A stretch of DNA of 64,000 bases from Monarcha castaneiventris obscurior (taxonomy: Eukaryota > Chordata > Aves > Passeriformes > Monarchidae): positions 496,001 to 560,000 of the forward strand of contig JAMPIT010000549.1 in assembly GCA_026261815.1 (NCBI GenBank). The letters run 5' to 3'. Of the stretch, positions 35,882 to 49,018 are shown piece after piece. The first letter of the stretch is position 1; every line of letters begins with the position of its first letter. The position numbers and the translations under genes were made by a program. The notes under the pieces were generated by a model. That model was not told the DNA's origin, did no database searches, and saw only the letters and a program-made list of their open reading frames with translations.

Positions 35882-37949
35882 ACTTGTTTGTGTCTGTCCT
35901 CTGGAGCTGGCTAAGAGCTCACACTTTATTTCCTAAATCTTCTCTCACTTAGTGGCTCAGGTTTTATCGTGTAAGTGAAGTCATTTACACTAAATTGTGT
36001 TTATGGTTGTGGGTTCTACTGTTTAGGCTCTGAAACCTTTTAATTCTCTATCAATCTTTGTTTCTTCTCTTTCAGAAGTGTCTTATTCAAGGACTGGAGT
36101 TTTTTCCTCAGGCAATAATTACCCTCCTTCAGCTATATTGATAGGTTTTTGGGTGTTATTATTTGAAAATTGGGAGAGTTTAATTTTTTTTTTTAATGAG
36201 AAAGGAATAGTAGAAGATGTTTTGTTTTATAGCTTTCCAAGCTCTTTTTTTTTGATTTCTTGATTGCTCAAGAAATAATAAAAAAATTACTAAATAACAT
36301 CTCCATCAGAAAGGATTTTCACAGGGGGTAGGTTGGTAGAGAGATTTCCAAAGAAACCTTTGCAACAAGAAACATTTCTATAGAGAGGGAAACCACAGAC
36401 AGCCACGGGAAATTAAGAATATTTTGACAGATGGATCACAATATCTATCAAGAGGAAAACCAGAGAAGCAGTATAGACCTGCTGTCCTTTGAGCAGCCTA
36501 AAATTTGATGTCCATAACTCCAGCCTGGGCCCAGTTTATAAGGACAGAATTTCATTGGCAAGGAAATAAGGATGGCATGTTCAGGACTGGGGAGGGGAGG
36601 GAGAGGAGGTTTGTTCTCAGCAGCTGGTCACAGAGAAAGGTTGTTTTCTTGGGAACGAGAAAAAAAATCTCCGTTTGACAGCAGAGCTGAAAAGGTGGTC
36701 ACAAAATAGACAGTGCTGCCAACAGGAGCTGTCACCATATTTAAGGCTGATGAGTAGTAATTAATGCAGATTCTTTCAAGCAAGACTTGCAGGCTCGAAT
36801 GGTGCCTAGTGATTCATAGAGGAAGAGGAAAGTGAGAGACTCTTACTTGGAATTTGAATTCAGTGCCTGTGAAAGCCAGGAAGCGCTGGTGTGCAGCTCT
36901 CCCAGCCTTCAGCAGCAGCAGAGGAGTTCCTGTGTGTTTGCTCCAGTTGCAGCAGCTTTAAATCCAACAACATTCCCAAGTAGAGGTGTCTCTCTGATAT
37001 GTTCTGACTCTCTCACACACCTTCAGGTTCTCATTTGGAACCTGATGGAAGCTCTTCGGGTTCTCTGCTTCACCCCTCACTGTTTGCAGTCCTAAGGTTC
37101 AGATCCCAGCTGTTTTGGGAGTTGAAAAATCTTCACCCAAGAATGTCTGAGAAAAAGTCAACAAGGATGAAAAAGTAACAATTTAATGCCTTCTGCATAG
37201 CTCAAGTGTCAGCCACCTGGAGATATTTTAGTAATTGTGGAATGCAAGGTGTAAGATATAAGGTACAGGATAGGAGAGATATACATACTTTATGTATAAA
37301 AAACATATGTCTTCTACCCTACGTAACTTGCAAATTATGTCAGTCTTGAATTTTCGGGTGGAGGTGCACTGTGTAAACTGCTTTTTGTGTTTTCAAACCA
37401 TGTCATGCTGCAGAAATGTTTATAAGCCCTGAAGCACAATGCAAAAGACCCCCAAAATCTGTATTGCTGACTGTAGTGTTGATCAATTGTGGTTTTTGAT
37501 GTCAAGAAAACAAAAAGAGATGTGTTGTACGTGGCAAATGGGCTCTGCAATCTTGATACCCAAATATCTGTGCCACATAAGTGGTTAAACTTAGTCCCTC
37601 CGAGGTCAGGGGAGGAGGTAAGAGCTGAGCTCTGCCCAGATTCTGATTCAGTTTTGTCCAAGCTACCCCTACTCCCAGTACAGCTTCTTACCCAGAATGG
37701 TTAAAAGCCATGTAAACAACTGCTTCACCACACAGCTCGACAAAATGCCAAGTGCTCCTGCACGTTCTGCCCTGAGGTTCTGTGAGTGTTCTTCAGTCTG
37801 GACTGTGAAGAGCAGGTCTTGTGAGGAGGTTCTGAACAGGCCGTGGAGTTACTTCACCTGGTTCACCCTTCTCTTCTCTCGCACTGGAAAAGCTTCCCAC
37901 TGAGCTGTGTCAGCACTGCCCACAGGCTTGTTTGACACCAGGATTTCAG

Positions 37950-38001
37950 GAATGCCTGTTTCCCAACCTAAATGATTCCATGATTCTCGGATTCTATGAC
38001 T
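37950..38001 (+). mobile_element. CR1 tail remnant
   Basis: Only the last ~50 bp remain ('tcccaacctaaatgattccatgattctcggattctatg'). It faces the antisense copy at 38049 tail to tail. Confidence 0.65.
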
Positions 38002-38048
38002 AGAATCAAGCTTTCTGGAAAAGTGACCTACTGATTAATTATGGTTTT

Positions 38049-38400
38049 CACAGAATCACAGAATATCCTGAGCTGGAAGGGACCCACCAGGATCATCCAG
38101 TCCAACCCCTGGCCCTGCACAGACACCCCAATAATCCCACCCTGTGCATCCCTGGGAGCAGTGTCCAAACACTCCTGGAGTTCTGGCAGCCTCGGGGCTG
38201 TGCCCATTCCCTGGGGAGCCTGGGCAGTGCCCAGCACCCTCTGGGGGAAAAACCTTTCCCTGATCTCCAGCCTGACCCTCCCTGATACAACTTGAGGCTT
38301 TCAGGGTCTGCACTGTGGGTTTCTGCCCCACTGGGGTCTCCCCAAACTCTGCAGGGCAATCTGGAGCACCTTCTACCCTCTTTCTCTCCCTTGGATATTG
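38049..38400 (-). mobile_element. CR1 3' fragment
   Basis: It opens 'cacagaatcacagaatatcctgagctgg' and continues through 'ggccctgcacagacaccccaataatcccaccctgtgc', 'actcctggagttctggcagcctcgg' and 'aaacctttccctgatctccagcctgaccctcc'. This is one of the better preserved copies. Confidence 0.88.
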
Positions 38401-41074
38401 CAGGGCTGCTTTTCCCAGTTCCTTCCCCACTCTTAGTTTATTTTCAAAGGAGGGGAATGGTAGAGTTTCACTAACAAATTAAATAGCTGTTCTGTTTGGT
38501 GCAGATCCGATGCCCAACTGATGCAATAATTAATTCCACTTAAGAATGGTTCTGTTCCAATTAGCACAAAGCACATATAAACAAAGACTAAAATGGTGGA
38601 TACATTGAGTTTACTCTTTTCCAAGACAAGTATCTTCTCAAGGAGCCAAGATGTTGTGGCACATACAACTCTGTGAGTACAAAAATTAAAGTTCAGCCAA
38701 GGATAGCAACAGTTCTTTGATTAGTTGTAAGCCTCCAAATAAAAAAGAAAAACCCACCAGTAATCAAGACTATATATTAGCATAAATTACACATAATAGG
38801 AATGATAAGAAAACAACAAGCACTTGATCCTTGGAACCTGGCTTAAAAAGCATGAGTCTGCATTGTGATTTAGTGTTTGTTTAATTTAGTGTATTGTTTT
38901 TAATTTTTCCAGTCAGGGAGTTTCACCCACAGATGTCAGTTGTAGCCAGGCCAAGGACAGTCAGAAGATTTTTGTCAGCCACAGAAATCTGAGGGTTTAT
39001 TTATCAGAAACTTTTATATATCAGATGGCTTTGGCAGCTTAACAATCTTTGGATTTTTCTTTTAGCTCAAGCCTGGTATGGGACATGCCACCTGGAAGGC
39101 TATTTCCCACAATATTCCCATTATATCACCAGTTATTTCTAGCCTTGAGGATATCAAGGTTTTTGTGTGCACATAATGAAGACTCACTCAATGACAGCTT
39201 TCCAAGACTTGGACTTTAAAACAAATCTGGTCTCATCAACCTTACAGTAAAATCCCTGAGCTGGCAAAACATCAGTACTTCCTAAGGGACTCAGTCCAGC
39301 CTGTCTCTAACAGGTAGAATAGACATTTGCTACAAGGAAATAGAAAAAAAATAAAAGAAAAAAAGACAAAAAACAGCTAATCAAAACAGTGATTTATTTT
39401 TACTTGTATGATTCATTCCCTTAAATAAGCAGCAAGTAAAAATCAGCCTCCCTCTAGCTCCAAATTGGCCTAAGCATTCACAGATCAATCTTGATCACTC
39501 TTGATAATGGGCTTTTTCCACTGAGTCCATTTCACCCAGCGTGCAAAGTGCAGCTCCTTACTCTCAGCTTAATGCATTTAATAAAACTTAATTAAACATT
39601 TGTAAGCTTAATGAAGCACTCTGGAAATGAAAACAAAGGCAAGCCAACATCCTTCTAAATGGAAACTTGGCCATCAGACTTCCCACTGAAAAACCTGAAA
39701 CTGTGCTGGGCTTTTAATGTGTCCTCTGGGGTTAATAGGGTAGTCCAGGGGAGCATTGAAAGCCCTGCTGCAGTATATCATTTATTTCTAGCATGTCAGT
39801 CAGACGTAGGTGTTTATGTTGTGCTGTATGTATTCCAGCTGGAGCTGGACAAAATCAATTTAGAGGTAACAAAGAGAACAAATCCCAAATATTTAACTTA
39901 TGCGAAATGCACCACGTGCAGTGAATTCACTTATGGCAGGAACCTTCACAGCGATGAAGGAAGAGAAAAGTGGATAAAATTGTTGGACAACATGTGAAAA
40001 TACCAAGCCTGTCCCTGGGGGCTGGTGGGGAACGTGCCACATCCTATTTGTCCAGCAAAGGAAATGGGATACTGACAACTTGATGTTCCTCCCACCACAT
40101 ACTATTGCCTGAAGCTGCTAGTTTAACTATTAAATCAGTTAGCTATTTATCTCATAAGTCAGTTTAACTATTATCATTATTGTTGCTATTATTATTATTA
40201 TTATTTGTGTAATAGTATTCTACTCTTTATTTTTATTCCAACAATTTGCTTTGAACTAATATTAATTCTCTGATTACCCTGGTAAGATTGTCAATATGCT
40301 GATAACGAATTCTTTGCTTCAATGTGTGTTTTATTGTTGTCTGTAACAAGATTTTGAATGATAACTGAAACAACTAATAATTGCCAAAGGCTGGTTTTTT
40401 TCATCTCCCACAGCATCTCCTCACCAGAGAGATGCTCCAAACCCCTCCTCATCTTTGTGTTAATCACACTGCATTCCTGTTTAGTTCCCTCCTGTCTGCT
40501 AGCACAGACATTGGAGAAGGAGATATCCAAGACCTGATATTCATTTGGGCATTTTCAGGTTCAAATGTTGGAGCGACCTCCAAAATTCTTTGAGCAGAAA
40601 ACTTTTCATTGCCGTGAATAAGATCCAGTGGGGCTGTAGCTGCACGTGTGGACACTTCATCCAGCATTTTACAAAAACAAGCCTCATTTGTAGTTGTCTA
40701 GGAAAGGTATAAAAAGTGCCCATTCACAGTTTTATCCAGGCCTAACAGGCTCATTTCATGTCATCAAATTTATTGTCATGCTTCCCGACTTGGACGTGCA
40801 TCACTTCAAGCATGCCTGGTTCAGACAGGTGATTTATGAGGCCAGCTGAGCTCCCTGCGTTTAATTTGATTTAGGGAAATTTCCCAGAACTTACCAGGGG
40901 AAGCTCAGTTATAAATCCAAACATCGTATTTCATAAGGAGGTTTTACATTTTTCTCCTAATGCGTTAAAAATATTTCCTTGAGGTGTGACTGTGCTGCGG
41001 TCTCCACACGCAGAGGCATCACACTTCAGTGCTCCAAGGAACCTTTCTGCACAGTTCTGGTCCACAGCTCTACC
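38401..41074. other. Gene-free unique sequence
   Basis: AT-rich. A 112-codon plus frame at 39659-39997 has no recognisable domain and unremarkable composition. Confidence 0.7.
40182..40205 (+). repeat. (ATT)n microsatellite
   Basis: Short run of ATT triplets. Confidence 0.8.
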
Positions 41075-41642
41075 AAGGCACCCTCAGCACATTCCCTCTG
41101 CTCTGCTCTGCTGAGAGCACCTGGAGTTCTGTGGCCTGTCCTGGTATCTCCAACATAAGGGCATGGAATTGTTGGAGCAAGTCCAGAGGAGGCCACGGAA
41201 TTGCTGAGGGGACTGAAGCACCTCCCTTATGGAACTGGGATGGGAAAGCTGGGAATGTTCAGCCTGGAGAAGAGAAAGTTGTGTGGAGACCTCACAGCAA
41301 CTTCCAGGGTCTGCAGGGGCTACAGGGGAGCTGGAGAGGGACAATTCATCAGGAAATGGAGTGACAGGACACAGGGAATGGCTTCAAACTGACAGACAGT
41401 AGGTTTAGATGACATATTAGGAGAAAATTCTTCCCTGGGAGGGTGGGGAGACCCTGGCACAGGGTGCCCAGAGAAGCTGTGGCTGCCCCTGGATCCCTGG
41501 AAGTGTCCAAGGTCAGGTTGGATGGGGCTTGGAGCAGCCTGGGATAGTGGAAGGTGTCCCTGCCCATGGCAGGTGTGGGACTGGATGAGCTGTAAGATCC
41601 TTCCATCTCAAACCATTTTGGGATTCCATGATTCCATGCAGC
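41075..41642 (+). mobile_element. CR1 3' fragment, near-complete 3' UTR
   Basis: Sense CR1 blocks appear in order: 'gagcaagtccagaggaggccacg', 'gttcagcctggagaagagaaag', 'ggtggggagaccctggcacagggtgcccagagaagctgtgg', 'gtgtccctgcccatggcag' and 'attccatgattccatg' at the end. Confidence 0.9.
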
Positions 41643-44600
41643 AGCTAAATGTGGGCCTTAATCACTTCTGACCATTTTTTTCTTTTTTTCTTTTTCTTTC
41701 TTTCATTTTTTGTTCTTGTTTTGCTCCTTGTCTCTCACTTATAGTGCAGATTTTTTTCCCTAGAAAACGGCCCTGGGCTCAATGGAATTGTCAAATACAG
41801 CCTTAGCAGTTCTGGGCTGATTATTCACATTGCCCAACATCACACATCTAACCTCGGCTGGCAACCTTGGACCTTTGGACTGCTGATGGACAGGTGCAGG
41901 CTACTGAGATGTCCAAATTGCCCTTCACAGCTTTATTGCACATAGAAGAAGCTTCTGTCTTGAAGCCTTCATTACAGATGCCATAAGTTTTACCAGCTGG
42001 ATGCCTCCACGTGAGCAGGGATGGCTTCAGCCACCTGAAACATGTGTTACCTGTAGCAGTGTGACAAAGGGCTTGCTTACAGAGCAACTTCACCTGCTCA
42101 AGAATTGCCTGTTCCCCGAGTGCTTAGGTGGAAATGACATCTATTAACCTGAAAGTCAAATATCTGCACTGGCAGGGGGATTACTGCTCAGTGTGCCCGA
42201 GTTCTTTATAGAATAGCTTTTCCCAACTCTATCAAAGGCATTAAAAGTTGTCTCTTACGGAAAAAACTGGGCAGCTCAATGACTATGTGTGTAGAATCCA
42301 GCTACTTTAGTAAATATTCACACCAAAAAATTCATATATATCTGGGTTGAAGTGAAAGAATGGAGTTACTCCAATTTATTCTAAGAGAATATGACAGAAT
42401 ATTGCCTTTCCAATGAAGGAAAGAAAAAGTTGTCATCAATATATTCCATTCTACTAAAGGCTTATTAGAAATAGCACCAATGTTTTCAATCTCAGTCAGT
42501 TCATGTGTTCACTTTGTTCTCTGAGTCTGTTAAAGCTGAGAAATAATGAATGAAAATAAATGCTTGGTACTTCTACATGTTTTTAACTAAATTCTGATTG
42601 ACCAGAGGCTTTAATGTTTGGAGCCCAGATAAAATCCATAGCTAAGAGTTTCCATTTTCTATTTTGTGCTGACAAGTCAGCATTTTAAAATGCTTAGCAG
42701 CACAGTCCTCATCCTAACTTTACACATCTAAATATTAAAAAGGTAGCTGTGATGCTCTCTGATGTCCTGCTGTTAAACAAGAACTTTCCCGTCTCAAGCT
42801 GTCAGACTAGTCCCTTCAGAAATACTAATTTTGGGAGGGAAATATTAAGCACTGGACAGCACAAGAGGAATCAAATTCATAGAAAGCCAGTGGTAAAAAA
42901 TCAGTTAAAAAAGAATTAAAAATTCAGAGAGCTGATACATGGTAGAATTTCTGTCTAATCTTGTAGAAATTCTCTATATTATATTGGCAGGGGTTCTTTT
43001 TATGTTTGGTTGTTTGGGGTTTTGTTTGGTTTTGTTTCGTTTTGTTTGGTTTGGTTTGGTTTGGTTTGGTTTGGTTTGGTTTGGTTGATGCTGAGGAAGG
43101 ACTTACCTGGAAAATTTATAATGATACGCAGGACATACAGTTGTTTAAAATTATTTGGACATCTTACACAACCATGTTGTGATGCCTTCATTTCGTAGGC
43201 AAAGGAGTTAGGGCCTAACACACACCTGGTAAAGTGAATAACTGAGGGGGACATGAGGGGCCCCAATGGAAAGGGCACATGAAAGAAGCTCTACATATTT
43301 ACACCATGAATTATCTCTTGTCATCCTCTTGTTCCTATTTAATGCTTGAAGTTTCTTCTCTGCTGAGAGCGAGTGAAAGATATAAGACAAAAATTTGTGT
43401 TCAAAACTAGTTATGGTGGGTTTTCTTCTGTCACGCTCATGCTCGGCAATTGTACCTGATCTTGGCATTTTTTTGGTCTTCTGTTATCCCTGTGGTACCG
43501 AAATGCTCTTGGAGTGAGTTACACAGCTGAGATGGGATCCCAAAGTGCTTCAAAGACACTTTGTTCTCCCCTCTCTCCCCGCCGAAGAATTGCAGTTTGA
43601 TATGTACACACCTCGCTTTGTTTTGCTCCTCCTCTTCTCTCTTCCCTGTCAGCTGAGAATTGGCAAAAAGCCCTTTTCCAAAAAGAGAAAGCTCTTGGAA
43701 TGTGTTGAAAGGTGGTCACGCTCTGGATTAGTCCCTCTTAGGGGAGCATTGTTTTCAGAGCAAAGCTATCTCTGCCTCCCAGGTGGTTTTAAGCTCTTTT
43801 CTGCCTGCTGTGTGCTGAGAGCAGCTCATAGGCACACAAACAATGCCTGGTGCAGGTGTTTCCAGAGGGTGGGCAATCCTGCAGCACCCACTGCTACCAA
43901 CATTGGCATTTCTTGTATTTCCCTTTCATTTCTGCACATTGCACTAAATGTGCCCGAAAACAGAGGAATGTGTACGTGTGTTGACAAGATACACTGATAT
44001 TTTTAGAGTAATCCTGCAGGGAAGGAAAAGTTTCACCATTTCTGGGAGGTACAACTGTTTCTTTGGTCACAATTCACACCTTGCTGTTGTTGGCTTGGCG
44101 GGGAAAGAAAGAATTTATGACCCTGCTCTCCCACCTGCGCTTCCTCCCAAAGCAGTGTCATCTGTGGTGTGGCCACGCTGCCAAATTTGTGAATCTAGAA
44201 TGTCAGAAATCCATGCACTCCTCTGCCGTGTGGGTAAGTTGACATTTTATCCACTGTGACCCAGGGCTGAGGGTTCCTCCATCCGTGGTCTTTGTATGCA
44301 GAAAGTGTTAGATATGTGCTACCTCTGGAGTAGATTTCGTGCTTAGAGAATGAAGCTGAGTGAGTGGAGCCCAAAGTCAGTCATGCAGCCCCATAACCTG
44401 CCCTGCTGGGTCCCAGTGAACCCTGCACATCAGCAACAACACTGCACTTGCTCTGGTGTCGAGGTCTCCCGGCACTGACTCTCATTAAAAAGGAGCCATG
44501 GCATTCCTTGTTCCCAAACCTCATCCACACCCGGGCAGATCTTGGCCTCTGCTTTTATCTGTAATGGGGCATATGGGCTCTCTTGCTTGTTTAAAAGCCT

Positions 44601-45604
44601 ACTTAAATGGGATCTTGGTTCATTTCCTCTCTCTGCTTTTCCCTGGCTTCCCCCTTGCACTCCAACCACCCTGGCAGGAGCCCTGGCTGCACCATCCAGA
44701 GCACGATCCCCACTCACAGGGGTGCCTGTGCTGCCACAGCAGCTCAGATTCTGTCCCCTCCCTGCCAAAGAAACAATGGCTGCTGGACTGTCAAACACTG
44801 ATCCTTCACCATCCCCCATTTGCCTGCCTGCTGTCAGCACAGCAGTGAGGAGGGCGTGGATCACTCTTCTTCCCTGCGACATTTTGTTTTGTCCCTGGAA
44901 TACGGGCTGAGTTTTCAGAGGAGAGACCTTCAGACAGTTGCAGCCCCCTCCTGCCTTCTTCATCCTCCTTCCTGCACAAGCTGCTTACTCGGCCTGTAAA
45001 ACTGACTTTTTTTGGCTTTTGCTTCTTTGCTCACTTGAGGTACCTGCCAAATAAGCACTTTCACAGAAAATGCAGTCAGCATATGCATACCTTTGCAAAC
45101 AAAGGCTCCCCCTCAAATTTTGGGAAGGAAGACCCTGAAATGTGACTACACCTCTCTCCACCTTCAGCCACTAGATTATGAACTCATTTTCTTCCTGCCT
45201 ATATTTTTTACAGCAAGCAATGAGAGAAATGAAAATTTATTCATGTTCACTATGCTTTTAATATGATTCAATTCAGCCTCTGTATTCTGAATTTTGTCAC
45301 CTGGAGACTTAGATCAGTCTGGGAAACCTAATTCTGGTTCCCAGGTAGAGATAAGGTGCCCCATCCTTACTGCAGTCTCTTCCCACAATAGAATTTCTAG
45401 ACATTAACTTTGCTCCCACATTTCAGACATGATCTGAATTGGATTTGCTTGGAAAAGAGTGTTAGAATGGTTTTGTATCAAAGAAGACTTCACTTAAGCA
45501 AGATGGTGACTGTGTTCTAATTAATAACTATCTGTTATCGTGCCTGTAGTCACTCAAATTTGTTCTGAATATTTTCCTAGGTTGTCATTGTGCCATTGCA
45601 TGGG
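41643..45604. other. Gene-free sequence with a GC-richer patch
   Basis: The part at 44480-44960 is GC-richer, with overlapping frames on both strands (up to 177 codons, minus). None resembles a known family, and open frames in all directions are what a GC-rich non-coding patch gives. Confidence 0.65.
43003..43086 (+). repeat. (GGTTT)n microsatellite
   Basis: A degenerate GTTTG section is followed by about eight perfect TTTGG units (43046-43086). Confidence 0.95.
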
Positions 45605-45910
45605 TACAGTACACAGGCAGTGACAGGACAAGGGCGAGTGGCTTTAAACAGAAGTGTAGATTTAGATTAGATATTGGGAAGAAATCCTTCCCTGTGAGGG
45701 TGGGGAGGTCCTGGCACAGGCTGCCCAGAGAAGCTGTGGCTGCCCCTGGATCCCTGGAAGTGTCCAAGGCCAGGTTGGACGGGGCTTGGAGCCACCTGGG
45801 ATAGTGGAAGGTGTCCCTGCCCATGGCAGAGGGTGGCAGTGGATGGGCTTTAAGGTTCCCTCCCAGCCCAAAGCAGTCTGGATTTTCATGATTCTATAAT
45901 TCTCTATTAC
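45605..45910 (+). mobile_element. CR1 3' fragment
   Basis: It starts at 'cagtgacaggacaagggcgagtggc' and continues through 'gggaagaaatccttccctgtgagggtggggaggtcctggcac' to 'ttcatgattctataattctc'. Sense orientation. Confidence 0.88.
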
Positions 45911-48669
45911 CATAATTTCCTTGTTCTGGTTGTTTTCAGTTCATGATGGCAGGTAGTAACAGCATTGGTGAATGCCAGCAGAAAGCACCAGGATCTGATT
46001 ACTCCAAATATTATCTGCAGTGCCCAGATGGAAATGAGTGCACATGGATGTAGCCACAGTTCTTTCTCCTCTTCCACTGGGTTCATATCTTATTACAAAA
46101 CTGCCTTATGGATCAAGTCATCTCCTGATTTGACTTATCCAGACTCACCTGTTTTTTTTAAACAGCACCCTGAAGTTCTTTTTTGAGAACACAGAAAGAT
46201 TCCAATTGGAAAAGATGCCAAAAAGGAAATATTATTGTCTCCTGTTTGAGAATCAGATAAACCTGTGCCTTTTTTTTCCTCACTATATACTTGCGGTGTT
46301 TTTTTCCTATCATCTTTATCTCTGTAGAATGCAGTTCTGGTAAAATAGAAACTCACCCCTATTCCATGAGCCTACAGGTTCCAAAATTCAAAACTAGTCC
46401 ATGACTAGTGGGCTAGGAAATCTGGCAAAAAGCTAGTGGGTAATGACAGGAGGCTTCCACTAGTCCAGTCCAACACAATGAACGTGTTCTATAATAATTA
46501 AATGATGCCCCACTTTTTGGGCTTCTTCTCATCTGGATCTTCTCTTATGGACATATTTGTGCACAGTGAAGAACTTTAAATCTTGGCAGAGAAAGATATG
46601 CAAAAAAAAAACCCCAAAAAAACCAACCCAACTCAGCCAAGAAAGAAAAAAGAGTCATAGGGGAAAAATTTCAAGAAGGAGGATGAAAAGTGTGGGGGGG
46701 AAACCCCACAGATCATTTACTGTGACAATTGGTGTTTTTCCTTAGTGAAGAGAAGCAAATGCTTCATCACTGCCCCACACTTCCATCATAACTTTTACTT
46801 TCCATAAGCAGGAGAGGATTTTTTTTTTGCTTTTTGTTCATTTTATAACATCAGAGCCTTTCATTTGTTTGAACAGACTACACAAGGTACTGAGCAGCAA
46901 AACCCAACTATCTAATTTTGCAAGTTATTATAGTTGCCAAAGACATAACAAAAGAGCAAGACTTGAAGATGAAAACAGGAATGCTGACAATTTTAACTTG
47001 GAAGATCTTATTAATGCAAGAGCAAGCCAAAATCTGGACACGTAGAAGAGGGGCTGAGATACATTATTTATCAGCCAAAGAAAGCTGTCAGTGGAAAACA
47101 AACAGGAATTCATCTAGAGGTTAATTCCTCCAGCACCAAAAAAAAAAAAAAAAAAAAAAGAAAAATCACTAATTTTAGTTCTGAGTGACTTCTTAGTGCA
47201 TAGAAGGTCTGAGGAATTTTCCAAACGGGTGGCAGTGAAATAGTAAAGCAGCTAAATATTTATTGAAGTCAGGAGAGACAGGAATCACTAAGGAAAAGAT
47301 TTCCCCTGGCAGTGGGCTTTCTAAAGAGTTTCTGCCCTTGTATTTTCCCTTGTCTACATTCACTGACAAGGCGTTGCCTCCCCTGTGCTGCTGGGGTCTT
47401 GCTGGAAGTGAGGAGTGTACCTTAAACTCAGATTAGGTTAAACTCAAATGACATTGGAATATAACAAATTGAAATGAATAAAGTGAATTTCATTGAAGTG
47501 AATTAAAGTCTAGCTGAATTAAAATTGTGTATGAATGAAAGGGGGTTTCTTGCTTTCTGCACTTGCCCATAAAATGATGGGTTTTTAAGTAATTCTTTCC
47601 CATTTAAAAAACATAAATTGACTCTTAAATCTATAATACAGATTCAGACTGGATGTAAGGAGGTGCTACTGAACCATTTTGTATCAATTTCCTTCACTTT
47701 ACCCTGTATTTACTAACGAGGACTTCTGACAGTGCAGCCATTTGTTCTGTTCTCTTGCAAGAGGCAGCAAAAGCTTCTTGTGAGTCCCAGGTTCTGCTGT
47801 CTCAGATGTGCTTTTTTCTGCTGGGATGTGTCAAATAGCAAAGTACCTAATTCTGATCCACAGCCATTCACATTTAATTAGTTTAATTAGTTTCAGTAAT
47901 TGATCGTGTTTAATTTATAATTTGCACTGCCAGCTTTAGAAACTGGATTTCAATGGCTGTCTTGTGTCTGTAAAAGCAGATATTTTTTAAAAACTGAAAA
48001 ATTTTGGACTGAAAAGAATGGAAAAAATACCCACCTACTAAACAGTTGCACTGGCAGGGAAATTTTTAACATTAATTTGAATGTAAGCAGCATGGTTGTA
48101 CTTAGGTGCGCAGCTCAAAACAGAGAATTCTGAGTATTATAGTGCACGTATTTGGGGGGAGGCAATGTGTACACATGCTCGATTCTCTTGGTAAATATGC
48201 AAAGCAAAGGATCAGGGGGAGACTTCTGAAAAGCATTTTGGCTGGAAAAGATTGTTGCTTCTGTGACATGGGTAATATCATTTGCAAAGAGCCTCTCACC
48301 TGTCTCCTGTAGAGCTAATGCAGCCTTCCACTGCTGTGCATCCCACAGTTCCAACCTCCTGCCCATCCTAAGACACTCCATGGGATCCCTCTGATGCCTG
48401 GGCGTCACATTAAGCACCTTGGGAAGGACAAGCCTCAGCTGGAGCATGTTAAGCATCACTACAGATGTCACTTCAGCCCAGCAAGAATGCTTAGATCCAC
48501 ATCCTAAAAATAAAATATCCTATGGCTTTGACTTTTTGACAGTTTCTCTCAAAATCTGGAGTCAATCTCTTCTCTTTACCTACCCCTCCTGAGTTCAACA
48601 CACACAAAAGTGTATCAAAGTTACTACTTTTGTGTAAGAAAAAAGAATCCCACAGCATTTCTTTGTAAT
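45911..48669. other. Gene-free sequence downstream of BRINP3
   Basis: AT-rich. The part at about 47872-47940 holds closely spaced homeodomain-type TAATTA/TTAATTAG cores. No coding features. Confidence 0.7.
47138..47159 (+). repeat. A22 homopolymer
   Basis: Twenty-two A's in a row. There is no AATAAA just upstream and no recognisable retrocopy, so I do not call it a retroposed poly(A) tail. Confidence 0.85.
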
Positions 48670-48688
48670 AACTGTTCAGCTACAAAAT

Positions 48689-48694
48689 TTTATT
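48689..48694 (-). promoter_or_regulatory. AATAAA poly(A) signal 3
   Basis: A canonical hexamer on the minus strand, about 325 nt after the stop and the most distal of the cluster. Confidence 0.4.
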
Positions 48695-48771
48695 GGTCTC
48701 CTTCTATGTTCCCTCTAGAGGATGTAATGCACAAAAGCATTGCCACGGAACATATAAAATTACAAATGAAA

Positions 48772-48777
48772 TTTATT
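48772..48777 (-). promoter_or_regulatory. AATAAA poly(A) signal 2
   Basis: A canonical hexamer on the minus strand, about 245 nt after the stop. It is one of a cluster of three in the expected orientation, so alternative cleavage is possible. Confidence 0.5.
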
Positions 48778-48813
48778 GTAAAAAGTAGAATGTCTTCTAG
48801 ACTGGTGTCAGTA

Positions 48814-48819
48814 TTTATT
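48814..48819 (-). promoter_or_regulatory. AATAAA poly(A) signal 1
   Basis: A canonical hexamer on the minus strand, about 200 nt after the BRINP3 stop codon and the first of three. Confidence 0.45.
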
Positions 48820-49018
48820 TCATTCATAAACCAAAACTGCAGGTATAATATATTCATTGTCAGCAAGTTCATGTGTGTAAATTGCCATCCAACAGTATTG
48901 ACTGATATAAGACAGATATTGAAAAGACAATTTAAATTTACTCTTCCAAACATAAACTGTTCCACAAAAGCACTGTAAAAACTCCTCCAAGGTTTTGTGT
49001 TGTGCTTCACATTTATGG

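Larger units (their letters stand above)
33716..37949. other. Gene-free sequence with TTCC array
   Basis: Contains direct repeat B and the pyrimidine array, otherwise unique. Short plus-strand frames around 36832-37095 and 37489-37903 show no family resemblance. Confidence 0.7.
48670..49018 (-). other. BRINP3: BRINP3 3' UTR (inferred)
   Basis: Sequence downstream of the stop on the minus strand is AT-rich, has no coding features, and contains three AATAAA hexamers within 330 bp. The true mRNA end is not visible from sequence alone. A 3' UTR of about 220-350 nt is inferred from the hexamer positions, and a longer UTR using distal sites cannot be excluded. Confidence 0.55.

Noticed and set aside
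43545..43997. 150-codon plus frame
   Set aside because: Irregular composition, no recognisable domain and no transcript signals around it.
44430..44963. 177-codon minus frame with overlapping plus frames
   Set aside because: A GC-rich patch open on both strands, with no domain, no splice context and no family resemblance. A conservation search would settle it.
46827..47160. Possible retrocopy ending in the A22 run
   Set aside because: No poly(A) signal, no parent gene recognised and no target duplication found.
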